DNA of 64,000 bases from contig NZ_CP143423.1 of the NCBI RefSeq assembly GCF_014337925.2, forward strand, positions 2,944,501 through 3,008,500, written 5' to 3'. The stretch comes from Roseobacter fucihabitans. GTDB lineage: Bacteria; Pseudomonadota; Alphaproteobacteria; Rhodobacterales; Rhodobacteraceae. The position numbers and the translations under genes were made by a program. The first letter of the stretch is position 1, and every line of letters begins with the position of its first letter. Below the pieces are notes generated by a model. That model searched no databases, was not told the DNA's origin, and saw nothing but the letters and a program-made list of their open reading frames with translations. Shown here one piece after another: positions 1-7,848 of the stretch.

Positions 1-213
1 TTCTGCACGCCTTGAGGATCTGATCTAATAGCCTGTTGCAATGCAAATAGCAGCTTCGATATGTGACGACAGGCTATGAAGAACAGTATGCGGAAGTTCA
101 AATCCTCCAATCTATCCAGCATGCGCTGACGTCAGGCACCAGAACTGGTCTTCTAGGATTCGCGCCTACCGATATTCCGTAAGGGCCAATTTGCCCATAA
201 ATGCTAATCGTGG

Positions 214-536
214 TCATCTTTTCATTTCGTCAATAAGTAGCGGATTAAGTATCTTAACCGCCCCGTTCTTTTGCTCATCACTCAATAGAACGTTGTAAAA
301 AAACGTGTAAACAACAGGAAACAACGCGCCGCAGATCAGATAGAAAAAGTAAGAAGAACCGAAACCACCATAAGTGCAGAACGAAAGAGCAATAGAAAAT
401 CGCTCTCATCTGGGTACGAGCTGGTAGCAGACAAACGAGTAATCAACACAATCCCAACAGCACCCGAAAGAAAAATGACGCCTTTGATGGCGTTCCGAAT
501 GGCGACTTTAAGTTTCATTTCATCGTAATCCCACAA
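214..536 (-). pseudogene. small two-to-three-helix membrane protein, split by a frameshift
   Basis: The first frame (TTG at 536 or ATG at 518) encodes about 66 residues with two hydrophobic segments and stops at 336. The next minus frame stays open from about 404 down to a TGA at 214-216. It encodes a clearly protein-like stretch (SSYFFYLICGALFPVVYTFF, then a charged tail ending in IDEMKR). The two frames overlap around 340-404, so the simplest reading is one membrane protein of about 110 residues with a one-base indel. I do not recognise the family. A pair of overlapping small genes is the alternative. Confidence 0.4.
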
Positions 537-678
537 TTTCCGCCAAGCTGCGTAATCCCGACCCTGCGGAAAAACCGAGCTGCGCGCGGCGAAGTATATT
601 CAATGACTTAGCCTGCTTAAAACTTTGTAGCGCAAGATCGTTATTGTGCTCAGGTTTGCGCAACAAGACTGCCCTGCC

Positions 679-894
679 CTACTCATAGCCCCGCTTGGCC
701 TTCTGCATGTGCAGCTCGAACCGCGCATCTTTCGCGTCGGCCTCGCTGTCGAACCAGTCTGTCCGCACCCGCCCTGAAGAGCCAATACGTCCCCATTCAC
801 GGATCAAACCCCAGTCGCCAAAGAGGCCGCGCACAATCTGAATCCGGTAGTATCGGTACAGGTTTGCGCCCTCATTTGTTCGCGTCAGATGCAT
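679..894 (-). CDS. WGR domain protein
   Basis: The 71-residue product is almost entirely one WGR domain. It has a YRIQIV strand, then DWGLIREWGRIGS with the diagnostic W-G-R, then an aromatic/acidic middle and a closing KAKRGYE helix. WGR domains bind nucleic acid ends in PARPs and occur alone in plasmid and island proteins. The ATG at 892-894 lies five bases after the recombinase stop at 900, so the two genes are almost certainly co-transcribed. A longer open frame continues upstream but only shadows the recombinase gene. The pairing suggests a role in DNA handling by the recombinase; this is inference. Confidence 0.75.
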   Translation of the reverse strand: MHLTRTNEGANLYRYYRIQIVRGLFGDWGLIREWGRIGSSGRVRTDWFDSEADAKDARFELHMQKAKRGYE

Positions 895-899
895 GTCCC

Positions 900-1514
900 C
901 TACCCCCACATTCTCGATGCGATGTCCTGTTCTTCTTTGCCCACAGCATCGGCATAGATCGCGGTCGTGCTGAGCTGGGCGTGGCCCATCCACTTTTGCA
1001 GCATGTGCAGTGGAATGCTGTTCACCGTGGCGTTGATCCCGAACCCGTGGCGCAATCCTTTGGGGCTGCGATGCGGCGCATCTGTGATCCCAGCCTCGAT
1101 CATGAGGCGCTTGACGATCTGCCAAATCCGCACGCGGCTGAGCGGCCAGATCGGCGCGGCAGCCAGCTTGCGCGACTTCTGCGCCTCGCGAATACCGTGC
1201 GCCGTGTTAAGCGTATCCAGGTAATCGGGCGGCACAGGCACGGTGCGATAGACGATCTTTTGCGCCCCAGAGGCGTCCTTGCGCTTCTTGAGAGACCGCA
1301 GGGCAACCGTGCCGCCTGACAGATCAATCCGGGCTGGCGTGATCTCGATCAGCTCAGAGGGCCGACAGCCGGTGAAGTGCAGCGTTTCACATAACGTGCG
1401 ATCCCGCGCGGGCTGTTTACGCGCCACATCGAGGAAGGCTGCGCGCTCTTCTGCGTTCAGATAGAGGCGGTTGCCGTGACTGTCATGGAGGCTCATTTCA
1501 CTCATATTTAACAT
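900..1514 (-). CDS. short tyrosine recombinase / phage-type integrase
   Basis: The 204-residue protein carries the catalytic fold of a tyrosine recombinase. It has TGCRPSELIEI with the first catalytic Arg, GLRHGFGI with the second Arg, WMGHAQLSTTAIYA with the His and the Tyr nucleophile, and a Lys-rich beta region (LKKRKDA). A Lys stands where many family members have the His of H-x-x-R (SPKGLRHGF). There is no N-terminal core-binding domain and no IntI-specific insertion, so it is not an integron integrase. Stand-alone recombinases of about 200 residues with this signature are common in proteobacterial accessory DNA. The start is taken at 1514; ATGs at 1505 and 1496 are also possible. It is transcribed away from the repeat-bearing segment at 1.56-2.8 kb. 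Confidence 0.85.
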   Translation of the reverse strand: MLNMSEMSLHDSHGNRLYLNAEERAAFLDVARKQPARDRTLCETLHFTGCRPSELIEITPARIDLSGGTVALRSLKKRKDASGAQKIVYRTVPVPPDYLDTLNTAHGIREAQKSRKLAAAPIWPLSRVRIWQIVKRLMIEAGITDAPHRSPKGLRHGFGINATVNSIPLHMLQKWMGHAQLSTTAIYADAVGKEEQDIASRMWG

Positions 1515-1562
1515 TTTATCCGAAAACCGTTAAACCATGAAGAGGAAATTACGCTCATATGT

Positions 1563-1629
1563 GACTTATCCACGTTGACGGAGGCGGCTGCGTTTAACAG
1601 AATGGGGTATTGTGTTAAATCGTCGTCAA
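1563..1629. repeat. dyad repeat, copy A
   Basis: The segment starts with GACTTATCC and contains TTTAACA at 1593-1599 facing TGTTAAA at 1613-1619. It aligns along its whole length with the segment at 2334-2402 at roughly 70% identity by eye, and the dyad is kept in both. The inner boxes fit an RYYYAAC / GTTRRRY pattern. It lies just upstream of the recombinase gene, in the intergenic region. Confidence 0.6.
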
Positions 1630-1674
1630 AGGGGAGGCCAGCAGTGAGTCTGTTGCCAAGCACTTGGACGGGCC

Positions 1675-1785
1675 GAAGCTGTTTCTCAACAACGTCGAAC
1701 CCTATGTCTACCTGACAGCAATTCTGGAAACCATCACCGCGACCACCCAAGCGCACGGATCGAAGAACTCACGCCGTGAAAATTT
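1675..1785 (+). pseudogene. IS66-family transposase C-terminal remnant
   Basis: Reading forward gives NNVEPYVYLTAILETIT and, one frame over, HPSARIEELTP-stop-KF. Together these match the usual C-terminus of IS66 TnpC proteins (G-V-E-P-Y-x-Y-L then H-P-x-A-R-I-x-E-L-x-P-W-K-F). The terminal Trp codon is replaced by TGA at 1777-1779 and there is a frameshift before HPSARIEEL. No other part of the IS66 element is visible next to it. Confidence 0.6.
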
Positions 1786-1820
1786 GACAAACAGAGCTGA
1801 AACCGCTTACAAAAATTCGG

Positions 1821-2324
1821 ATGGATGACAAGGTGAATTCGAATATTTGGGGTAAAAAATTTGCCTCATTATGTGGGTTACTTGCACTGTTTGGATGCAG
1901 CAATCAGACAGAATTGTTTTTCAACACTGCGCTGATCAAGAAAACGCCGCAGGGTGACACGATGATGTTTTCGGTGTCGGAGCTAGTTCCATCCGAAACA
2001 GCGCACATTTGTAGTTTAGGCGCGTATTTTAACGCAGAAAGTGCAGCCGATCTCGGGGTGAGCGACTTGTCAATTTCCATGTTAAAAAAGGTCGATATTT
2101 TCCCAATACCGGAAGGTGCAGGATATTTCGTCTATTTTGATCGGGATGGAAAATTGCTCCAATCTGACGTCATTGCCAGAGAAGTAGGCGATATTCGTTG
2201 GCGAAGGTCAGAAGACGGTATCCCTTGGCGATGCTTAGATGTGCAGGAAGCATCCATTCGCGCAAGTGCCCACCGGAACTACCATCAGGTCAGCCTAGAA
2301 CCTCTTAAAATGAAGGAAAATTGA
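1821..2324 (+). CDS. putative lipoprotein of unknown function
   Basis: The 167-residue protein has a basic N-terminus, a hydrophobic run and a lipobox (LLALFGC, Cys near residue 26), so it is probably a membrane-anchored lipoprotein. The mature part is mixed and soluble, with no domain I recognise. Base composition is more AT-rich than the core genes to the right, and the gene sits between two copies of a dyad repeat. Both features point to acquired DNA. It overlaps the start of an open frame at 2321, but the better start of the next gene is at 2456. Confidence 0.6.
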   Translation: MDDKVNSNIWGKKFASLCGLLALFGCSNQTELFFNTALIKKTPQGDTMMFSVSELVPSETAHICSLGAYFNAESAADLGVSDLSISMLKKVDIFPIPEGAGYFVYFDRDGKLLQSDVIAREVGDIRWRRSEDGIPWRCLDVQEASIRASAHRNYHQVSLEPLKMKEN

Positions 2325-2333
2325 AGTCTTTGC

Positions 2334-2402
2334 GACTTATCCCTGTTGACGCAGGGGCTGTGCTTAACACTATGGCTCATACCGTTAAATTGCCATCAAT
2401 TG
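2334..2402. repeat. dyad repeat, copy B
   Basis: This is the second copy of the repeat at 1563-1629. It shares GACTTATCC, GTTGACG, AGG, GGCTG, TTAACA, ATGG and GTTAAAT blocks in the same order. TTAAC at 2364-2368 faces GTTAA at 2384-2388. It lies directly after the lipoprotein stop codon and before the next small ORF. Confidence 0.6.
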
Positions 2403-2455
2403 GCGTGCCTGAAAAACTCAGTCAGCTGACGGTCTTGGTACAGGTGGAAATTAGA

Positions 2456-2683
2456 ATGAAACAATCGCGTATTACCTTGAGGCAGTACCTTCGTGAAGAG
2501 ATAAGGGAATTACTGGCAGTATTTTTTGGCTGGCTATTGTTTTTAGCGATGAAGTTTTTTCCCGAAATCGGTCCAGACCTTTTTCAGAATCCGGGTATTG
2601 TGGATTTTGCTATTTTTGTTTTGCCAATCCTGACGATTGTTGAAAAGTGTCATAAATTTAGAAACCGAAATGCAGACAGGTAA
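2456..2683 (+). CDS. small membrane protein, unknown function
   Basis: From the ATG at 2456 the product is about 75 residues. It has a charged amphipathic N-terminus (RQYLREEIRE) and two hydrophobic helices (LLAVFFGWLLFLAMKFF and IVDFAIFVLPILTIV) around a short loop, then a basic tail. Upstream codons to 2321 stay open but run through the dyad repeat and look non-coding. It is AT-rich like its neighbour and lies between repeat copies B and C. Family unknown. Confidence 0.5.
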   Translation: MKQSRITLRQYLREEIRELLAVFFGWLLFLAMKFFPEIGPDLFQNPGIVDFAIFVLPILTIVEKCHKFRNRNADR

Positions 2684-2706
2684 ATATTACCGATGCTGTT
2701 GCTGTC

Positions 2707-2803
2707 GGTTAAAAGTGTTAGGCTTGGTCATTCGTTCGCGTATAGCGAAGTGGTGCTTCATCTGCAGTCCCGCGATTTAACACTTTTAGTAATTGTGTTA
2801 AAT
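2707..2803. repeat. compound dyad repeat, copy C
   Basis: TTTAACAC (2776-2783) faces GTGTTAAA (2795-2802), a perfect 8-bp dyad like those in copies A and B. In addition TAAAAGTGTTA (2710-2720) is the exact reverse complement of TAACACTTTTA (2778-2788). The loop between them holds a third small hairpin, TTCGC (2735-2739) with GCGAA (2745-2749). The nested palindrome resembles the folded form of an integron attC site in size and layout, but the identity is unproven. Confidence 0.5.
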
Positions 2804-2900
2804 ACCTGAGCACCTGGATAGAAGTTGTGTTTTTTGCACGCGCTTCCGACGCCAACTACATCAGAGGCTTAGCGCCTGCATTTGACATCTCGCCACCGCA

Positions 2901-2933
2901 CAAACGTCCAACAGTAGTTCTGTTGGGCGTTTG
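2901..2933. terminator. strong stem-loop downstream of the VPLPA-CTERM gene
   Basis: A 14-bp stem with one mismatch (2901-2914 with 2920-2933) encloses a 5-base loop. It lies about 75 bp beyond the stop of the minus-strand surface protein gene, in the position of a transcription terminator. No clean T-run follows on either strand, so factor-independent termination is likely but not certain. Confidence 0.5.
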
Positions 2934-3006
2934 TGTATGATGGCGACCAAATTGTCGATATGCTTCGTACCCTCCGACGGGTCACTCACACGTTAGGCCT
3001 TTTGGA

Positions 3007-5076
3007 TCAGGTGGCCTTTGTGCAGGTGCTCTTGGTCTTGCGGCGCCATATATAACCAAAGGCAAACAAACCCTTAGCCAGCATCGGCAATCCGGCTGGA
3101 AGAGGGACCGCTGACACCGGCGTGTCGCTCTGTGCGAAGCTGACCACGCCGGAGATAAAATCGATCAAGAAGGCTGAAGAATCGGGCACCCCGGCCACCG
3201 AAAAGTTGATCAGCTCGGGCGTGTCAAATATTGAAGCTGACCCGGCCACTTTGAAAAGGTCAAACACATCATCCGTCGAAGGTAAAAACTCATCCAAAAA
3301 AGAGATCGAGATGTCGAGCCCGTTTGGTGTCAAAAGACTGCCTGATACGAACAATTGGTCAAACAGTCCCGCTTCGTTGCCGGCAATCTCAAACTCAAGA
3401 AGACCCGACGTTACCGTCAGATTACCATCAATATCCAACCGGCCTGGCGACGCACCGGGCGCAATCGTGCCGCCTTGCAGATTGACATCTGCAACGATGG
3501 TGCCTCCGTCGCCGGAGATGCGTCCCCCTTGGTCCACGTCAATTTGGCCCTTCAGAAACCCACCAAAGAATTCAAAGTCCTGACCGACGGTAACAATGCC
3601 GCCGTCTGACACAATCAATTCACCTTTTGAATTCGGCGATTCGGTATCGCTGAAACCAAAGCCTAAACTTGGATTGTGCCCGCCGATATCAATGGACGAG
3701 GCCACGTTCAGCAGTCCGTTCTTACCAACTTCGACAATGCCGTTTCCCGGCTCAATCTGACGTGCGCTGCCCGACACAATATAGCTTTCCCCGATTTGTA
3801 ATTGCCCGCCAGATCCGAAAATCGCTTCAGAAACCTCGTCTTCGAAAACAAAAACCTCACCGTCGAATTCGTCAGTGAATTCCTTCGTAATCAAGGGGTC
3901 CAGCAAGTTGAGGGATGACAGCAGGCCTGAATCGGTGCCTCCAAAATCACCGATGCGCACGATACCGGTTCCAGCAGCGCCTACGCCAACAGGACCGAAG
4001 CCATTTGCTACATTTACCGTGCCACCGGCTGACACATCAAGACGCGCAACGGGTTTGTCGGTTAAAGCATTGATGTCCTCTGCGGCGGCAAGGTCACGAT
4101 GCAAACCAACAAACAGGTTCCCGGTTTCCAATTCCGATCCTGCCCCCTCTACAGACACTCTGGAGCCAAAATCAATGCGGGTGGTCCCAAAATCGGCATA
4201 AAGATCATCGTCTTCAAAGCCGAATTCCCGTAATTGATCATACTCCGCTAAATTCACTGGTGTGTTTCTTTCTCCCAGAAACTCAAGGTTCTGCGCTGTC
4301 ACTTTGCCGCTATCGCGTATCCGCAGATGGCCCGTGCCATCCGTGACGGAGTTTCCGATACTGATATCTCCAGAAAAGGCCGACGAACCGGCGCCTGTGA
4401 CCGTGACAACCCCGTTAAATGCGTCTGGGCCGTTTATATCAACAGATTGCGGTAGCCCATTCACAGTATATTTGCCGACCACTTCACCGATGCGCATAAA
4501 CCCGCGGTTGTCAGTTGTTTCATCAATATCCGGTCCGATTTGTAGCGAGCCGCCCTCTTTGATCGTGATCGTACCAACGCCGCCGTTTCTGTTTTCCCGT
4601 GAGAACTCAAAATCCCGAATGTCTTCGTTGCCAAAATCAAGTTCTATGATTTCCGGAAACGCGCTACCGATAAACGCATTCTCGCCAATCTCAACTCTTG
4701 CTTCGGGGCCCGTCACGATCAACTCACCAGTTGCTCCATTGTATCCCACGACTGGCAACGCGCCAGCAGCAGTGCCGATCGCGAGGTTCCCGCTGGTACT
4801 TATTTCCGTTTGCCCGACGGTTTGCACGCCCCCAAGAGCAAAATCGTTAAAAATGGTTCTGTCGGAATTCACTTCAATCGTTGCATCACGAAAGAACTGA
4901 AACACTTGATTCACAATGATTGAGTTGCCTGCAACCACGTTGTCGGACAGATTGATTGAGTTCTCTTCCAGATCTAACGGGAAAGCGCCGTTGCCTGCGA
5001 CGATGACGTCGGCACTCGCTGCAGTTGAAATGGCTGCCGTTGAAAGTAAACAACAAATTACACTTTGGTATTTCAT
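3007..5076 (-). CDS. VPLPA-CTERM sorted extracellular protein with beta-helix-like repeats
   Basis: The product is about 689 residues when started at the ATG at 5076, chosen because it gives a clean signal peptide (MKYQSVICCLLSTAAISTAA, cleaved near SADV). The middle is a long acidic, Gly/Asn/Asp-rich region with repeated units of the type G-x-L-x-I/V-G-x-x-G that suggest a right-handed beta-helix, as in autotransporter passenger domains. The C-terminus holds VPLPAGLPMLAKGLFAFGYI followed by RRK, the hallmark VPLPA-CTERM sorting signal (Pro motif, helix, basic cluster) processed by an exosortase. No exosortase gene is in the window. Probable role: secreted matrix or surface protein. The function of the repeats is unknown. 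Confidence 0.8.
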   Translation of the reverse strand: MKYQSVICCLLSTAAISTAASADVIVAGNGAFPLDLEENSINLSDNVVAGNSIIVNQVFQFFRDATIEVNSDRTIFNDFALGGVQTVGQTEISTSGNLAIGTAAGALPVVGYNGATGELIVTGPEARVEIGENAFIGSAFPEIIELDFGNEDIRDFEFSRENRNGGVGTITIKEGGSLQIGPDIDETTDNRGFMRIGEVVGKYTVNGLPQSVDINGPDAFNGVVTVTGAGSSAFSGDISIGNSVTDGTGHLRIRDSGKVTAQNLEFLGERNTPVNLAEYDQLREFGFEDDDLYADFGTTRIDFGSRVSVEGAGSELETGNLFVGLHRDLAAAEDINALTDKPVARLDVSAGGTVNVANGFGPVGVGAAGTGIVRIGDFGGTDSGLLSSLNLLDPLITKEFTDEFDGEVFVFEDEVSEAIFGSGGQLQIGESYIVSGSARQIEPGNGIVEVGKNGLLNVASSIDIGGHNPSLGFGFSDTESPNSKGELIVSDGGIVTVGQDFEFFGGFLKGQIDVDQGGRISGDGGTIVADVNLQGGTIAPGASPGRLDIDGNLTVTSGLLEFEIAGNEAGLFDQLFVSGSLLTPNGLDISISFLDEFLPSTDDVFDLFKVAGSASIFDTPELINFSVAGVPDSSAFLIDFISGVVSFAQSDTPVSAVPLPAGLPMLAKGLFAFGYIWRRKTKSTCTKAT

Positions 5077-5333
5077 GAAAGAACCCTTAATCAATAGTTA
5101 AAACTGTCGATAATTGACGACCTGACAGACTTCAATACGTTCTGCGCATCAAAGTTAAGGTGCCATTTTCCACAGGCTAAAAAGTATAACAATCGCGCTC
5201 AGAGGGACCAAAAGCCATCAATTAGCAACTGATCCACTTGATCCAAGGAAATTCATCCCAATGGCTGGCTTCATCCGATAGTATCGAGCAACGTTCCTGT
5301 CAGGATCATGTTTTCGAGATGAACTTTCATCAC

Positions 5334-5612
5334 CTATGACGACTCTTGATAGGTTTCCCACATCTGTTCGATGAGCTGTCCTTGGGTGATACCAAGGCGT
5401 TCAGCTTCACTTGCTATAGCCTCTTCCACCTTAGGAAAAACCTTTGGATGCAACTGATAGGTCCTTGGACTTGGTTTCCGCCCAGGCATTTTCCTTGGTG
5501 TGCGGTCAACAAAGCCGCGAGCCTCACCCACTTCATCAACCTTACGCACCTCTGCTGGGCCTGTGTCTTTTGGCCGGGCCGTGAGGCCTGCTAATCTATT
5601 TGAGCCGCTCAT
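5334..5612 (-). CDS. small basic protein next to parA, possible partition accessory factor
   Basis: The product is 92 residues from the ATG at 5612 (a longer start at 5627 is possible). The N-terminal half is basic and flexible. The C-terminal half (TYQLHPKVFPKVEEAIASEA and on) resembles a ribbon-helix-helix type DNA-binding segment. Its start overlaps the end of the parA fragment (stop at 5596), the usual coupling of a parA gene to its centromere-binding partner. The family assignment is inference. Confidence 0.5.
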   Translation of the reverse strand: MSGSNRLAGLTARPKDTGPAEVRKVDEVGEARGFVDRTPRKMPGRKPSPRTYQLHPKVFPKVEEAIASEAERLGITQGQLIEQMWETYQESS

Positions 5613-6028
5613 ATACCGCCTCCGCAAATGCCTGAGCGTTTAGGAGAGCCTTATCCACCTTACCGCCAGTCACAATTTCTGGGTTGTTCAGCATCAAAGT
5701 AAGATCACCGCCGTAGGCAAAAAGTTCCGAAAACGCCGCGCGGGCCACGAGGGACGGTTCAATCATATCAATCCCTGCCCCACGCAATTGGTTCTCAAGT
5801 TCTTTTTGTACCCGGCTTTTTACTGCTGCGCTTGTCTTGGTCAGGACCACTGCATGTTTAATTGTCCGGCTCAGCGCCTCTTCTTCTTCTCTAACAAGAG
5901 CCAAAGCCTCTGAACCGATCTCAGCATCCAAGGCGGTCGGCTGCATTGGGACAATTACAAGATCAGCTTGCGAAATCGCACGGCTTAAGACCTGCGACGG
6001 CTCATTTCTGGGGAGGATAAGATCATAA
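5596..6028 (-). pseudogene. parA: ParA-type partition ATPase, 5' part missing
   Basis: The open frame reads YDLILPRNEPSQVLSRAISQ then ADLVIVPMQPTALDAEIGSE and continues through a typical ParA C-terminal half to AFAEAVYERLK. This corresponds to the region after the Walker B Asp of ParA/Soj ATPases. The deviant Walker A and everything upstream are absent, because the frame runs into an IS200/IS605-type end at about 6028. It is a dead plasmid partition gene, so this stretch probably derives from an integrated plasmid. An internal ATG at 5946 gives a 116-residue stub. Confidence 0.75.
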
Positions 6029-6096
6029 GACGATTCTTCGTGCTAAAGCGATCCCGTCTGGAAGACGGGGGTTTAGACCAATAAGTGGATACTAAA
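6022..6096. mobile_element. IS200/IS605-type terminal sequence interrupting parA
   Basis: These 75 bases are nearly identical to 53031-53106, where they lie beside an IS200-type tnpA remnant. The sequence includes a CCCGTCT/AGACGGG subterminal hairpin, as expected for the ends recognised by Y1 transposases. Only the end is left here; no transposase reading frame adjoins it. Confidence 0.65.
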
Positions 6097-6349
6097 AACG
6101 CATGGCTGTTCATCGGTCTGATATATGACCCCTCCACCCTCTCCAGCGATGCTCCCGTCACAGCAAGTGGGACATTTCTACTTTGCGCAGAGGCGGACGT
6201 TTTAACCTGGTGGCAACATAAATGAATGTGCCGCCTCACTTAACGGAAGGCATGCAAGCGCGGAACCTTCTTGGCACCCAAACGTTTGCCACTATTGAAC
6301 CCTAAATTCAAAGCTTCGCTTCATAGAAAATTAGAAGAAAGACGCCGCA

Positions 6350-6865
6350 ATGACCTACAGAACGACCCTCTCGATCAATGGCAAAACGCACAGTGTGAAC
6401 GTTGATAGTCGCACCACTTTATTAGACCTTTTGCGGCACAACCTGGACCTGACAGGAACCAAAAAGGGCTGCGACCATGGCCAGTGCGGCGCGTGCACAA
6501 TTCTGGTTAACGGACAACGCATCAATTCCTGTCTGACCTTGGCGTGCATGCACGACGGCGACGAAATCACTACCATCGAAGGTTTGGGTACTCCTGACGA
6601 AATGTCAGCATTGCAAAAGGCGTTCATCAAGCATGATGGGTTCCAATGCGGTTATTGCACTGCCGGTCAGATATGTTCTGCGACTGCGATGCTGGAGGAA
6701 GCCAAGGCGGGGTGGCCTTCCAACGTTTCGGCTTCGCTGCAAGGGGACATGGCCCTGTCGGATGCGGAAATCTCGGAGCGGATGAGTGGCAATCTGTGTC
6801 GGTGTTCCGCGTACACAGGGATCGTTATTTCAATCAAGGATGCCGCGCAGGAGACCAACCAATGA
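6350..6865 (+). CDS. paoA: aldehyde oxidoreductase [2Fe-2S] subunit (PaoA/YagT type)
   Basis: The 171-residue subunit has the two iron-sulfur motifs of the xanthine oxidase family. The plant-ferredoxin type cluster is at [15 protein letters not shown]...C (residues ~41-61). The second cluster is at [10 protein letters not shown] and [10 protein letters not shown]. It passes electrons from the molybdenum centre to the FAD subunit. Unlike periplasmic E. coli PaoA it has no twin-arginine leader, so the complex is probably cytoplasmic. It is the first gene of a three-gene operon; its stop overlaps the next start (ATGA). Confidence 0.88.
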   Translation: MTYRTTLSINGKTHSVNVDSRTTLLDLLRHNLDLTGTKKGCDHGQCGACTILVNGQRINSCLTLACMHDGDEITTIEGLGTPDEMSALQKAFIKHDGFQCGYCTAGQICSATAMLEEAKAGWPSNVSASLQGDMALSDAEISERMSGNLCRCSAYTGIVISIKDAAQETNQ

Positions 6866-7848
6866 AGTCTTTTGAGTATCAGCGTGCAGGGTCAGCTTCC
6901 GAGGCAACGAAGGCCGCGTCAAATCACGGAGCCGCAATTATCGCTGGCGGCACCAACCTGATTGATTTGATGAAGCTTGAGGTAATGTCACCGGCGACAT
7001 TAGTGGACATTAACAGGTTAGACCTGCACGAGATCACTTTGGCCGATGATGGCGGCATGCGGATTGGCGCGCTGGTTACAAATAGCGATCTTGCGGCACA
7101 CGACCACGTGAGGCGTGATTACGAGGTATTGTCCCGCGCGCTGCTTGCCGGTGCATCCGGGCAGTTGAGAAACAAGGCCACTACCGGTGGAAATTTGCTT
7201 CAACGGACGCGGTGCGCTTACTTTTATGACACCGCCATGCCCTGTAACAAGCGCCAACCAGGCAGCGGCTGCCAAGCCCGTAACGGGTTCAACCGTATTC
7301 TTGCGATCCTCGGGACGAGCGACCATTGCATCGCGACCCATCCGTCCGACATGGCCGTGGCAATGATGGCTTTGGATGCCGTGGTCGAGGTCGAAGAGGC
7401 CAGCGGTGAAACCCGCAGCATTGGCCTGGATGACCTATACAAGCTGCCCGGAACGACGCCCGATGTTGAAACTATGCTTAAGGCGGGCGATTTGATCACA
7501 GCTATTACGTTGCCTGCACCTAAGGAGGGTCTGCACATTTACCGCAAGGTTCGTGACCGTGCATCTTATGCGTTTGCGCTTGTTTCTATCGCTGCCGTCG
7601 TGCGGATGGAAGGAGGCAAGATCGCCGATGTCGCGTTGGCATTCGGGGGCCTAGCACCCAAACCGTGGCGAAACTTTTCGGTCGAAGACGTGCTGATTGG
7701 GCAGACGCCATCAGATGCGCTGTTTGATCAGGCCGCAGATATCTTGCTGGCTGAGGCGACTGGATACGGCGCAAATGACTTCAAAATCCCATTGACTCGT
7801 CGCACGCTCAAAGCGGTTCTAAAGAACGCCACGGAGGTAAGTAAATGA
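6862..7848 (+). CDS. paoB: aldehyde oxidoreductase FAD-binding subunit (PaoB/YagS type)
   Basis: The product is 328 residues from the ATG at 6862, which overlaps the paoA stop; an upstream open frame is a shadow of paoA. It has the FAD-binding signature [16 protein letters not shown] and [19 protein letters not shown]. It also has the extra Cys-containing loop ([20 protein letters not shown], then [10 protein letters not shown]) that binds a [4Fe-4S] cluster in PaoB-type proteins. The C-terminal CO-dehydrogenase flavoprotein domain follows. It relays electrons between the Fe-S subunit and the acceptor. Its stop overlaps the start of paoC. Confidence 0.88.
   Translation: MKSFEYQRAGSASEATKAASNHGAAIIAGGTNLIDLMKLEVMSPATLVDINRLDLHEITLADDGGMRIGALVTNSDLAAHDHVRRDYEVLSRALLAGASGQLRNKATTGGNLLQRTRCAYFYDTAMPCNKRQPGSGCQARNGFNRILAILGTSDHCIATHPSDMAVAMMALDAVVEVEEASGETRSIGLDDLYKLPGTTPDVETMLKAGDLITAITLPAPKEGLHIYRKVRDRASYAFALVSIAAVVRMEGGKIADVALAFGGLAPKPWRNFSVEDVLIGQTPSDALFDQAADILLAEATGYGANDFKIPLTRRTLKAVLKNATEVSK

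Noticed and set aside
900-1514. Canonical integron integrase (IntI)
   Set aside because: The protein is 204 residues, lacks the N-terminal domain and the IntI-specific insertion near the second Arg. Only the general tyrosine recombinase motifs are present.
1563-2803. CRISPR array
   Set aside because: Only three copies, spaced by hundreds of bases with ORFs between them, of unequal length and only partly similar. There is no regular spacer and no cas gene.
3122-4900. Plus-strand ORFs of up to 212 codons opposite the surface protein gene
   Set aside because: They are antisense shadows of the 689-residue gene; composition is Pro/Ser/Thr-rich with no start signals.
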